Below, in pieces: positions 26,537 through 34,593 of a stretch of 64,000 nt of DNA. Origin of the DNA: RUG100 sp050953405. Lineage in GTDB: Bacteria; Bacillota; Clostridia; Peptostreptococcales; Anaerovoracaceae. Location of the stretch: assembly GCA_050953405.1 (NCBI GenBank), contig JBMNMP010000003.1:372001-436000 (forward strand), in the 5' to 3' direction. The notes under the pieces were generated by a model that saw only the letters and a program-made list of their open reading frames with translations, was not told where the DNA came from and did no database searches. The position numbers and the translations under genes were made by a program. How positions within the stretch are numbered: the first letter of the stretch is position 1; every line of letters begins with the position of its first letter.

Positions 26537-27898
26537 TTATTTTTCCAGATTCTCCAGCTGCTCTTTTACACTCTCGAATGAAGTCGATCCCTTGGATTTC
26601 TTCCCTTCGATGCAGGCGCGCACGCTGATCTTTTCGTAGATATCATCTTCGAACTTGTCCGAGAACTGTTTCAGTTCGTCGAGCGAAAGATCTTCGATAG
26701 CGCAGCCCTTGTTGATGCAATGGAGGACCAAAGATCCGATGATCTCATGGCAGTCCCTGAAAGGTATCCCCTTGGAGACCAGGTAATCGGCTGCATCGGT
26801 TGCATTCATGTAGCCGTACTTTGCAGCGTCTGCCATATTGTCTTTGCGCACTTTCATGGTAGATATCATCTCCCTGAAAATGTTCAGCGAATCTTTGAGT
26901 GTGTCCCCCGCATCGAATACAGGCAGCTTGTCTTCCTGCATGTCTTTGTTATAAGCGAGCGGCAGTCCCTTCATGATCGTCAGCAGCGTCATCAGGTCGC
27001 CGTATACTCTGCCGGTCTTGCCGCGGATCAGTTCCGCCATGTCGGGGTTCTTTTTCTGCGGCATTATGCTGCTGCCGGTGGCATAGGCATCATCTATCTC
27101 GATGAAGCTGAATTCCTTTGAGCTCCAGAGGATCAGTTCCTCGCAGAAGCGCGAAAGGTGCATCATACAGATAGAGCAGCAGCTGATGAATTCGATCGCG
27201 AAATCACGGTCGCTGACAGCATCCATGGCGTTGGGAGCCACGTGTGCAAAGTCCAGCTCTTCGGCCAGAAAGTCGCGGTCTGTATTATATGTCGTGCCGG
27301 CCAGGGCGCCGCTTCCCAGCGGCAGATAGTCGGCGCGTGCATAGCAGTCTTCAAAGCGCGTCACATCGCGTTTGAACATCTGATAGTAAGCCAGCAGGTG
27401 ATAAGCAAAGGTGACCGGCTGCGCCCTCTGAAGGTGTGTGTAGCCGGGCATCACAGTGTCCTGATGCTCCTTTGCCAGCTGCGCCAGTGTTTCCTTCAGT
27501 TTTTCCAGCAGCTGATCTATCTGCGGGATCTCATTCTTGATGAACATCTTGAAGTCAACGGCCACCTGGTCGTTCCTGCTGCGCGCGGTGTGCAGCTTTT
27601 TGCCCACATCGCCGATGCGCTCTGTGAGGATGCTCTCGATGTTCATGTGGATATCTTCGCTCTCGATGGAGAACTCGATCTTTCCCGCCTCGATATCGTC
27701 CCTGATATCAGAGAGAGCCGATACGATGGTATCGGCTTCCTCCTGCGTCAGGATGCCCTGCTTTGCCAGCATCTTTGCGTGTGCAATGTTGCCGGCTATA
27801 TCTTCTTTGTACAATCTCTTGTCGAAGGGTATAGAGGCATTGAATTCATCGCTCGAACTAGTTGAGGCTTTAGTGAACCTGCCTTTCCAAGCTTTCAT
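26537..27898 (-). CDS. argH: Argininosuccinate lyase
   Basis: Splits argininosuccinate into arginine and fumarate. 453 aa. Fumarase/aspartase superfamily signature GSSIMPQKKNPD (275-286), catalytic TH pair at 154-155, and HTARSRNDQV near 103. ATG 27898 is used; the longer in-frame GTG at 27919 coincides with the ribosome site GGAGG. Starts four bases after the argG stop, so argG-argH form one unit. Confidence 0.97.
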   Translation of the reverse strand: MKAWKGRFTKASTSSSDEFNASIPFDKRLYKEDIAGNIAHAKMLAKQGILTQEEADTIVSALSDIRDDIEAGKIEFSIESEDIHMNIESILTERIGDVGKKLHTARSRNDQVAVDFKMFIKNEIPQIDQLLEKLKETLAQLAKEHQDTVMPGYTHLQRAQPVTFAYHLLAYYQMFKRDVTRFEDCYARADYLPLGSGALAGTTYNTDRDFLAEELDFAHVAPNAMDAVSDRDFAIEFISCCSICMMHLSRFCEELILWSSKEFSFIEIDDAYATGSSIMPQKKNPDMAELIRGKTGRVYGDLMTLLTIMKGLPLAYNKDMQEDKLPVFDAGDTLKDSLNIFREMISTMKVRKDNMADAAKYGYMNATDAADYLVSKGIPFRDCHEIIGSLVLHCINKGCAIEDLSLDELKQFSDKFEDDIYEKISVRACIEGKKSKGSTSFESVKEQLENLEK

Positions 27899-27902
27899 TC
27901 TG

Positions 27903-29129
27903 TTATTTTCCTCCTTCACGCTTCAGCTTCTGCATTGCCCTGATCTTTGAAGGCAGCGAGAAGAGGTTGATGAATCCTGTTGCGTCGCTCTGGGTGTAAA
28001 CTTCGTCTTCTCCGAAGGTTGCAAACTCTTCGCTGAAGAGGGAGTAATCGGACTTGCTGGCGATCGGCCATGCAGCGCCCTTGTAGAGCTTCATCTTGAC
28101 AACGCCAGTCATGTTCTCCTGAGTTACGTCTACGAAAGCGGAGATCGCTTCGCGCAGAGGTGTGAACCACTGTCCGTCATAGAGGATGTCAGCGAACTTT
28201 AAGGATACCATCTTCTTGTAGTGCATGGTCTCTCTGTCGAGGATCAGCTTTTCGAGGTCAGCGTGAGCCTTGAAGAGCACGGTGCCTCCCGGTGTCTCGT
28301 ATACGCCGCGGGATTTCATGCCGACGAGACGGTTCTCGATGATGTCGATGGTGCCCACAGCGTTTGCCGCTGCCAGCTCGTTTATCTTTGTCATCAGTTC
28401 GATGGGTCCCATTTCCTTTCCGTCGATGCTGACGGGGACACCTTTTTCGAATCCTATGTCTACGATCGTCGGTTCGTCCGGAGCCTTTTCGACAGGCATG
28501 GAGAGTACGTGTATATCATCTTCGTGGATGTTCCATGGATCTTCCAGATTTCCGCCTTCATGGCTGATGTGCCAGATGTTCTCATCGCGCGAGTAGATCT
28601 TCTTTACCGACTGTGCGATAGGAATGTTGTGCGCATTTGCGTATTCGATCATATCCTCACGGGAGTGGAATGTCCATCTGTCATCTCTCCAGGGAGCGAT
28701 GATCTTGAGCGAAGGATCGAGTGCGTGAATGGCGGTTTCGAACCTGACCTGATCGTTGCCCTTGCCGGTGCAGCCGTGGCAGATGGCTACAGCACCTTCC
28801 TGCTGTGCGATCTCTACCAGCTTTTTACCCATCAGCGGTCTTGCCATCGATGTTCCCAGCAGGTAATCGTCTTCATACACAGCGCCGGCTTTCAGTGTGG
28901 GCCAGATGTAATCTGTGATGAACTCTTCCTGTATATCGAGCGCGAATGCCTTGCTAGCACCAGTATCCAGAGCCTTCTGCTTGATGGCATCGAAGTCTTC
29001 CTTCTGTCCGGCGTTGCAGCATACTGCGATAACTTCATAATCAAATGTTTCCATGAGCCAGGGGATTATTACGGAAGTGTCCAGACCGCCGGAATAAGCC
29101 ACTACTATCTTTTCTTTTTTTGCAACCAT
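27903..29129 (-). CDS. argG: Argininosuccinate synthase
   Basis: Condenses citrulline and aspartate with ATP to argininosuccinate. 408 aa. PP-loop AYSGGLDTS (11-19), CCNAGQ, HGCTGKGNDQVRFE and the GRDDRWTFHS-like region are intact. ATG 29129 lies behind GGAGGAG; the in-frame TTG at 29144 overlaps that site. An ArgR-like palindrome is placed between promoter and start. Confidence 0.97.
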   Translation of the reverse strand: MVAKKEKIVVAYSGGLDTSVIIPWLMETFDYEVIAVCCNAGQKEDFDAIKQKALDTGASKAFALDIQEEFITDYIWPTLKAGAVYEDDYLLGTSMARPLMGKKLVEIAQQEGAVAICHGCTGKGNDQVRFETAIHALDPSLKIIAPWRDDRWTFHSREDMIEYANAHNIPIAQSVKKIYSRDENIWHISHEGGNLEDPWNIHEDDIHVLSMPVEKAPDEPTIVDIGFEKGVPVSIDGKEMGPIELMTKINELAAANAVGTIDIIENRLVGMKSRGVYETPGGTVLFKAHADLEKLILDRETMHYKKMVSLKFADILYDGQWFTPLREAISAFVDVTQENMTGVVKMKLYKGAAWPIASKSDYSLFSEEFATFGEDEVYTQSDATGFINLFSLPSKIRAMQKLKREGGK

Positions 29130-29145
29130 TTTGTTCTCCTCCAAA

Positions 29146-29159
29146 TGAATAAATATTTA
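29146..29159 (-). promoter_or_regulatory. ArgR-like operator (ARG box) before argG
   Basis: Palindrome TGAATAAATATTTA matches 13 of 14 positions of TGAATWWWWATTCA. A weaker copy (11/14) begins at 29166, 20 bases away, overlapping the -10 box. Tandem boxes about 21 bp apart are the usual ArgR arrangement. Confidence 0.65.
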
Positions 29160-29171
29160 TTTGACGGACTA

Positions 29172-29200
29172 ATTATACAAGTATAAGAGCATAAAATCAA
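29172..29200 (-). promoter_or_regulatory. Promoter of argGH (TTGATT-N17-TATAAT)
   Basis: On the - strand, TTGATT (29195-29200) and TATAAT (29172-29177) with a 17-base spacer; transcription would start near 29165, inside the operator region. Confidence 0.75.
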
Positions 29201-29292
29201 GTGCCAAAATACAAAAAATTAAAGACTTTAGACCCCTTTTGGTGTAAAATGAAACTTACATCGGAAATTTGAAAATTACGGGGATATAGTAC

Positions 29293-30564
29293 ATGAAACT
29301 TAAATTCCAAAGTACATATATAAAATGGGGATTGACGGTGTTCGTGACTGCGGCTTTATGTATCATATTCTTTTTTATGATATACAGACATACAGGCCTG
29401 GCAAAGGCCATGAATACTCTGGGCGGCATTCTGACACCTTTCGTATACGGGCTGGTGATGGCTTATCTGCTGTGCCCTCTCTACAACTGGGGCGTGAGGA
29501 CGTTCCGGAGACCGAAACTGTTCCACAAAGGAAAGCGCGACAGATCGCTGACTATAGCAAAGGCTCTGTCAACGGTGCTTTCTATTGCCGTACTCCTGGG
29601 GATCGTGATCGGGATCCTGGCGCTGATCATCCCGCAGGTGATCCACAGCGTGATGTCCATTGCTGACGACCTGCCGGGTGCCATAGACAGCTTGACCAAA
29701 TGGGCGCGGGGACTATCGCACAACAGCCAGCTGGCCGGACCTATAGGCAAGCTGCTCAGCAACGGGGCGCATGACTTCCGCCAGTGGGTGGAGAATCACC
29801 TGGTACCGGGATACGATTCCATCGTGTCCGGCGTCAGGGACGTAGGCATAGGCATCGTCAATGCGATCAAGAACTTCTTCATTGGACTGGTCATCTGCAT
29901 CTTTTTCATCAACAGCAAGGAAATATTCAGCGCACAGTGCAAGAAACTGGTGCTGGCTGTATTTCGTGAAGACAGAGCTGACGCGTTCCTCCGCGGAGCT
30001 GCGTTCGTAAACAAGACATTCGGAGGCTTCATCAACGGGAAGCTGATCGACTCGCTCATAGTAGGCGTCATATGCTTCATCTTCATGAGCATAGTCGGCT
30101 GGCCGTATGCGGTCCTCATCAGCGTCATCGTTGGAGTCACCAACATCATACCGTTCTTCGGACCGTTCATCGGAGCCATACCATCGGCGCTGCTGCTGCT
30201 GATGGTGGATCCGCTGACGTGCCTCTATTTCCTCATATTCATTCTGGTGCTGCAGCAGATAGACGGCAACATCATAGGACCGAAGATACTGGGCGACAGC
30301 ACCGGGCTGGCCAGCTTCTGGGTCATGTTCGCGATACTTGTGGGCGGCGGCCTCTTCGGTTTTGTGGGTATGATCGTGGGCATACCTGTATTCGCAGTCA
30401 TTTACGCTTATGTATGCTTTGCTGTCAACCGGCAACTTGACAGGAAGGGCCTGTCGACTGATCTGAGGGATTACAAGAATCTATATAAATATGAAAGCCA
30501 CAAAGGCAGGGATAAGAAAAACGACGATAAAGGAGCAAACCAAGAGGATGGACAGACTACTTGA
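29293..30564 (+). CDS. AI-2E family transporter (TqsA/PerM-type permease)
   Basis: 423 aa membrane protein. Two N-terminal helices, a soluble middle (about 120-180), then a cluster of helices including GGFINGKLIDSLIVG and GVTNIIPFFGPFIGAIPS, the PerM/TqsA signature. Family members export autoinducer-2 or act as ion antiporters; the substrate here is open. The charged C-terminal tail (GRDKKNDDKG) overlaps the murB start by 17 bases. Confidence 0.88.
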   Translation: MKLKFQSTYIKWGLTVFVTAALCIIFFFMIYRHTGLAKAMNTLGGILTPFVYGLVMAYLLCPLYNWGVRTFRRPKLFHKGKRDRSLTIAKALSTVLSIAVLLGIVIGILALIIPQVIHSVMSIADDLPGAIDSLTKWARGLSHNSQLAGPIGKLLSNGAHDFRQWVENHLVPGYDSIVSGVRDVGIGIVNAIKNFFIGLVICIFFINSKEIFSAQCKKLVLAVFREDRADAFLRGAAFVNKTFGGFINGKLIDSLIVGVICFIFMSIVGWPYAVLISVIVGVTNIIPFFGPFIGAIPSALLLLMVDPLTCLYFLIFILVLQQIDGNIIGPKILGDSTGLASFWVMFAILVGGGLFGFVGMIVGIPVFAVIYAYVCFAVNRQLDRKGLSTDLRDYKNLYKYESHKGRDKKNDDKGANQEDGQTT

Positions 30565-31462
30565 AGAAAAGATAAGAAATCTTATGAAAGAGGGCGCGGC
30601 CATAAAGGATGCGCCGATGAAGGAATATACATCGTTCAAAGCGGGAGGCAGCGCGGACCTGCTGCTGATCCCGGGCAGTGTGGATGAACTGGAGGCCGTG
30701 GTCGGAGCCCTGGCCGCAGAAGGCGAGGATTTCCTGGTGATGGGAAACGGCAGCAATTTTCTGGTGAAGGACGGCGGATACCGGGGGACGATCATCAGGA
30801 TCAGCGACTGCTGCGGCGATATACGCGGTGAAGGACCGCTGTTCACGGCGGGGGCGGCTGTCTCGCTGTCCGCTTTTGCCAAGTATGCGCTGGAGAAGGG
30901 CTATGAGGGCTTTGAATTCGCCAGCGGGATACCCGGCAGCATCGGCGGCGGCGCCTTCATGAACGCCGGAGCCTATGGCGGAGAGCTGAAAGATGTGATC
31001 AGCTGCGTGCGTGTGATCAGGAGAGATGGCAGCGGCCGCGCCGAACTGAGTGTGAAAGAGATGGATTACGGGTATAGACATAGTGTGCTTTATGACACGC
31101 TGGACATCGTGACCGAAGTGGATATCGAGCTCAGACGCGGCCGCAGGGACGAGATAGCCGCCAGGATGAAAGATCTCAACGGGCGCAGGAATGCCAAACA
31201 GCCGATCAACTATCCGAGCGCGGGCAGCTTTTTCAAACGTCCGCCCGGGTACTATGCCGGCAAGCTGATACAGGATTCGGGCCTCAAAGGCCTGACTGTG
31301 GGCGGAGCGCAGGTTTCGGAACTGCATGCCGGATTCATAATCAATAAAGGAGGGGCGACGGCATCCGACATTGTCGAGCTGATGCACCTCGTGCAGGCGA
31401 GGGTCAGCGACCGGTTCGGTGTGCAGCTGGAGCCGGAAGTGAGGATCATCGGAGAAGACTGA
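30548..31462 (+). CDS. murB: UDP-N-acetylenolpyruvoylglucosamine reductase
   Basis: FAD/NADPH enzyme of peptidoglycan precursor synthesis. 304 aa, type II (short) MurB. FAD loop VMGNGSNFLV (64-73), FASGIPGSIGGG, MNAGAYGGE and YPSAGSFFKRP with the catalytic Ser, and EPEVRIIG at the end. ATG 30548 (MDRLLEEKI) is chosen over 30491, which lies well within the upstream gene. It opens a tightly packed run of overlapping genes: murB-PHP-rapZ-whiA-zincin. Confidence 0.95.
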   Translation: MDRLLEEKIRNLMKEGAAIKDAPMKEYTSFKAGGSADLLLIPGSVDELEAVVGALAAEGEDFLVMGNGSNFLVKDGGYRGTIIRISDCCGDIRGEGPLFTAGAAVSLSAFAKYALEKGYEGFEFASGIPGSIGGGAFMNAGAYGGELKDVISCVRVIRRDGSGRAELSVKEMDYGYRHSVLYDTLDIVTEVDIELRRGRRDEIAARMKDLNGRRNAKQPINYPSAGSFFKRPPGYYAGKLIQDSGLKGLTVGGAQVSELHAGFIINKGGATASDIVELMHLVQARVSDRFGVQLEPEVRIIGED

Positions 31463-32211
31463 TGTACAGAATGATATTTGATTATCATACACATACGATA
31501 TATTCACGCAATCATCACGGCAAGGGGACCATTGAGGAAAACGTGCAGGCCGCGATCGCGAAAGGCCTCAAGGGCATAGCGATCACTGATCACGGTCCGG
31601 GACACCTGACGTACGGCGTCCGGCGCAGCAAGTTCCCTGAGATCAGGAGGGAGATCGACAGACTGAAGGCAGCTTACCCCCAGATAGAGATCTACCTGGG
31701 AGTGGAAGCCAACATACGCAGCGGCGGCAACTACCTGGACGTGACCGATGCCGACCGCAAGTATCTCGATTTCATCATCGCAGGATATCATTACGGCATC
31801 ACAAAGGGATACTGCCTCCCGAACTGGCTGTATGACCACGGGGCCGGGAGGACTGAGAAGAGGCGCAGAGCGCTGAGCGACCGCAATACCGAGATCTACC
31901 TGGGGGCTATAGAGCACAACGATATAAAAATACTGACGCACCCGGGCGACAAGGCGCCTGTTGACATGGCAGCCATCGCCAAAGCATGTGCCAGGAATGA
32001 TGTCTGGATGGAGATCAGCACCCATCACAAACACCTCACCAGGGAAGAGATAGAGATCTGCATGAAGGAGGATGTGAAATTCGTGATCAGCAGCGATGCA
32101 CACCGGCCGCAGATGGTGGGGACCTTTGAAGCCGGTGTCGAGAGGGCTCTGGCAGCGGGACTGGATCCGGACAGAATAGTGAATATAGAAGAAACAGAGG
32201 GTAAAAAATGA
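31462..32211 (+). CDS. PHP-domain phosphoesterase (YcdX-like)
   Basis: 249 aa. PHP metal motifs: DYHTHTIYS (His9, His11), ITDHGPGH, GVEANI, AGYHYG, THPGD and SSDAHR. Closest in style to YcdX, a trinuclear-zinc phosphatase; substrate unknown. The position between murB and rapZ is seen in other Clostridia. Start overlaps the murB stop (TGATG) and its stop overlaps rapZ (ATGA). Confidence 0.88.
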   Translation: MYRMIFDYHTHTIYSRNHHGKGTIEENVQAAIAKGLKGIAITDHGPGHLTYGVRRSKFPEIRREIDRLKAAYPQIEIYLGVEANIRSGGNYLDVTDADRKYLDFIIAGYHYGITKGYCLPNWLYDHGAGRTEKRRRALSDRNTEIYLGAIEHNDIKILTHPGDKAPVDMAAIAKACARNDVWMEISTHHKHLTREEIEICMKEDVKFVISSDAHRPQMVGTFEAGVERALAAGLDPDRIVNIEETEGKK

Positions 32212-33062
32212 AAGTAGTTATCATTACCGGTATGAGCGGAGCGGGAAAATCGCAGGCTGTAGAGTGCCTTGAGGATCAGGGCTATTACTGTATCGACAAT
32301 ATGCCTCCGGCGCTGATCAAAGACTTCATTGCGCTGGCGTCGGGAGACAGCAGCATCGAGAAGGCGGCCTTCGTGGTCGATGTGCGCGGGAAAGAGGTTT
32401 TCGGCGGCATTCGTGAAGCTCTCAACATCCTCAATGAATACAATGTGGACTACAAGGTCATCTTTCTGGAGGCCAGCGACAGGGTACTCGCGCAGAGATT
32501 CAATGAGACCAGGAGAGTACACCCGACTACGAAACAGCCGGCAACTATAGAAGCCATCAGCAACGAGAGGAAGGCTCTGGCGGACATCAGGGAATCGGCG
32601 GACTTCATCATCGACACTTCCAACATGAAGACGGCCAGACTCAAGAGCGAGCTGATCAGCGTGCTCAACGACGAGGGCGCCGAGGAAACATTTGTGGTCA
32701 ATGTGATGTCCTTCGGCTTCAAGCACGGTATGCCGATCACTGCGGACATGGTGTTCGATATGCGCTTCATTCCGAATCCGTATTACGTCCCCAGCCTCAA
32801 GAGATCCACGGGCAACAGTAAAAAGGTGAGACATTATGTGATGAAGTGGATGGTAAGCCAGACCTTTGTCAAGAATCTGAACAGGCTTATCAACAACATC
32901 ATCCCTTATTATATGAAGGAAGGAAAATTCAATCTGAATATTGCGTTTGGATGCACGGGCGGACAGCACAGGTCGGTGGCTATGGCAAACGAGATAGCCG
33001 ATCTCTTCAAACTGCAGGGCAAGCAGGTCACCCTGACGCACAGGGATATCAAGAAGAAATAG
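32208..33062 (+). CDS. rapZ: RapZ/YvcJ RNase adapter and nucleotide-binding protein
   Basis: 284 aa. Walker A GMSGAGKS (8-15), VDVRG, and the conserved C-terminal RFIPNPYYVPSLK-like region and FGCTGGQHRSVAMAN. E. coli RapZ steers RNase E to the sRNA GlmZ to tune cell-wall amino sugar supply; B. subtilis YvcJ affects competence. Here the cell-wall neighbour murB suggests a related role. yvcK, which normally separates rapZ and whiA in Firmicutes, is absent. Confidence 0.95.
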   Translation: MKVVIITGMSGAGKSQAVECLEDQGYYCIDNMPPALIKDFIALASGDSSIEKAAFVVDVRGKEVFGGIREALNILNEYNVDYKVIFLEASDRVLAQRFNETRRVHPTTKQPATIEAISNERKALADIRESADFIIDTSNMKTARLKSELISVLNDEGAEETFVVNVMSFGFKHGMPITADMVFDMRFIPNPYYVPSLKRSTGNSKKVRHYVMKWMVSQTFVKNLNRLINNIIPYYMKEGKFNLNIAFGCTGGQHRSVAMANEIADLFKLQGKQVTLTHRDIKKK

Positions 33063-33063
33063 A

Positions 33064-34026
33064 ATGTCATTTGCAAGCGAGACAAAAAACGAGCTTTCGA
33101 GAATAATGCCGGAAAAGAAGTGCTGCATGCTGGCGGAGATCGCCGGATTCATCAGGGTATGCGGCTCTGTTGTGCTGCAGGGAGCCGGCAAGTTCAAGAT
33201 CGCAGCCAGCACGGAAAACCCGGCGGTGGCCAGGCACATCAAAATACTGCTGCGCGAGTATTTCAACATCAGCGCCGAGATCGAAGTCGGGCAGACCGGC
33301 AACCTTCAGAAAGGGCGCTATTATATCATCGTCATCGGGCCGGAACAGCTGTCCGAGCAGATACTGCGGGAGACCGGCATCCTCGGTGTGCGTGAAGGCC
33401 TCAACTATATTACAGACGGCATATACGACGGCCTCACAAGAAAGAAGTGCTGCCGCAAGGCTTATCTGCGCGGCGCATTCCTGGGAGCGGGGACGATGAC
33501 CAATCCGGAGAACAGTTATCAGTTCGAGATCGTCTGCGGCACGGAGACTCTGGCCGCGGATCTGAAAAAACTGCTCAACAGCTTTGTGGACATCCATGCG
33601 GGAAAATCGGCGCGCAGGAACAGCTATGTGACCTATGTGAAGGACTCGGGAATGATACTGGATATCCTGGCTATCATGGGCGCCCATTCGCAGTATTTCA
33701 TATATGAAGACGTGCGTCTGCGCAAGGAAATGAGGAACGAAGCCAACAGGCGCAGCAACTGCGATCAGGCCAATATAGACAAGGCCCTCTCTGCAGCGGA
33801 GCGGCAGATCGAGGGCATCAGGCTGATAGAGTGCACCGTGGGTATCGATTCACTGCCGCCAAAGCTGCGGGAGATGGCCGAGCTGCGCCTGGCGCATCCC
33901 GACCTGAGCATCGCGGAGCTGGGCGAACTGCTGGATCCGCCTCTTAAAAAGTCCGGCGTCAACAACAGGCTGAGAAAGATAGCGGAGATCGCGGAGAGGG
34001 AGCAGGTCGAAGATGGTGACAATTGA
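33064..34026 (+). CDS. whiA: WhiA-type DNA-binding protein
   Basis: 320 aa. N-terminal degenerate LAGLIDADG homing-endonuclease-like fold (RGAFLGAGTM near 137 and SYVTYVKDSGMIL), then a C-terminal helix-turn-helix (LRLAHPDLSIAELGELLDPP then KKSGVNNRLRKI). WhiA controls sporulation septation in actinomycetes and links to division and metabolism in Bacillus. Starts one base after the rapZ stop and overlaps the following gene by 14 bases. Confidence 0.95.
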   Translation: MSFASETKNELSRIMPEKKCCMLAEIAGFIRVCGSVVLQGAGKFKIAASTENPAVARHIKILLREYFNISAEIEVGQTGNLQKGRYYIIVIGPEQLSEQILRETGILGVREGLNYITDGIYDGLTRKKCCRKAYLRGAFLGAGTMTNPENSYQFEIVCGTETLAADLKKLLNSFVDIHAGKSARRNSYVTYVKDSGMILDILAIMGAHSQYFIYEDVRLRKEMRNEANRRSNCDQANIDKALSAAERQIEGIRLIECTVGIDSLPPKLREMAELRLAHPDLSIAELGELLDPPLKKSGVNNRLRKIAEIAEREQVEDGDN

Positions 34027-34387
34027 CGAAGCGGAGGTCATGCTCAACGAAATAGCGGAAAGCATCCCGCGTGAATTTTATCAGGGGCTCAACGGCGGCA
34101 TCCTGCTGCTGCCGGAGGCCAAACCCAGTCCCTATGCCAGGAACGGCGATCTCTGGATCATGGGTGAATACTGCCGCGGCGGCGGCATGGGACGCCTGAT
34201 AAAGATATATTACGGCTCTTTCGAAAAAATGTATTCACAGCTGCCGCCACAGGAATTCAAGGAGCGCCTGCGGCAGACCCTGCTGCACGAGTTCACGCAT
34301 CACATGGAATCTCTGGCAGGCGAAAGAGGCCTTGAGGACTGGGACGAGCGGCAGATACGCGATTATCTCGAACGACACTCGAAATAA
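34013..34387 (+). CDS. Zincin-like metallopeptidase family protein (DUF1025 type)
   Basis: 124 aa. HEFTHHMESLAGERGLEDWD holds the HExxH zinc motif (92-96) and a downstream Glu/Asp typical of small minimal metalloproteases (Zincin_1). Function is unknown; no signal peptide, so cytosolic. It ends two bases before the -35 box of the ileS T-box promoter, closing the murB-whiA operon without an obvious terminator. Confidence 0.8.
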   Translation: MVTIDEAEVMLNEIAESIPREFYQGLNGGILLLPEAKPSPYARNGDLWIMGEYCRGGGMGRLIKIYYGSFEKMYSQLPPQEFKERLRQTLLHEFTHHMESLAGERGLEDWDERQIRDYLERHSK

Positions 34388-34388
34388 A

Positions 34389-34417
34389 TTGACATTTAAA
34401 GTTGGAGACAATATAAT
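34389..34417 (+). promoter_or_regulatory. Consensus promoter of ileS (TTGACA-N17-TATAAT)
   Basis: Perfect -35 TTGACA (34389-34394), 17-base spacer and perfect -10 TATAAT (34412-34417). Predicted transcription start is near 34424, so the T-box leader is only about 170 bases. Confidence 0.9.
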
Positions 34418-34423
34418 AGCGGA

Positions 34424-34582
34424 GTATAGAAAAATACTGACCGGGCTGTGACGGACTTAATCAACCCTGAGCCCATACCAAATCGAGAGGCGGCATTGCC
34501 GCAAGAGGGGTGGTACCGCGGTCATGAAAGATCGTCCCTGATACGGAAGACCATAGGTTTTCGGTTCAGGGATATTTTAATA
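34424..34582 (+). ncRNA. T-box leader of ileS, unusually short Stem I
   Basis: Senses uncharged isoleucine tRNA and controls readthrough into ileS. Seen directly: the T-box core GGGGTGGTACCGCGG (34507-34521), followed by CGTCCCT (34533-34539) that would close the antiterminator, and a competing terminator, TCCCTGA with TCAGGGA plus inner pairs, followed by TATTTTAATA (34535-34582). A Stem III-like hairpin GCGGC/GCCGC is at 34491-34503. Upstream only GGGCT/AGCCC (34443-34474) encloses a possible Ile specifier ATC (34460-34462) and a GTGA element; no room exists for the long distal Stem I. Specifier assignment is inference. Confidence 0.88.
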
Positions 34583-34593
34583 AAGGAGACTAG

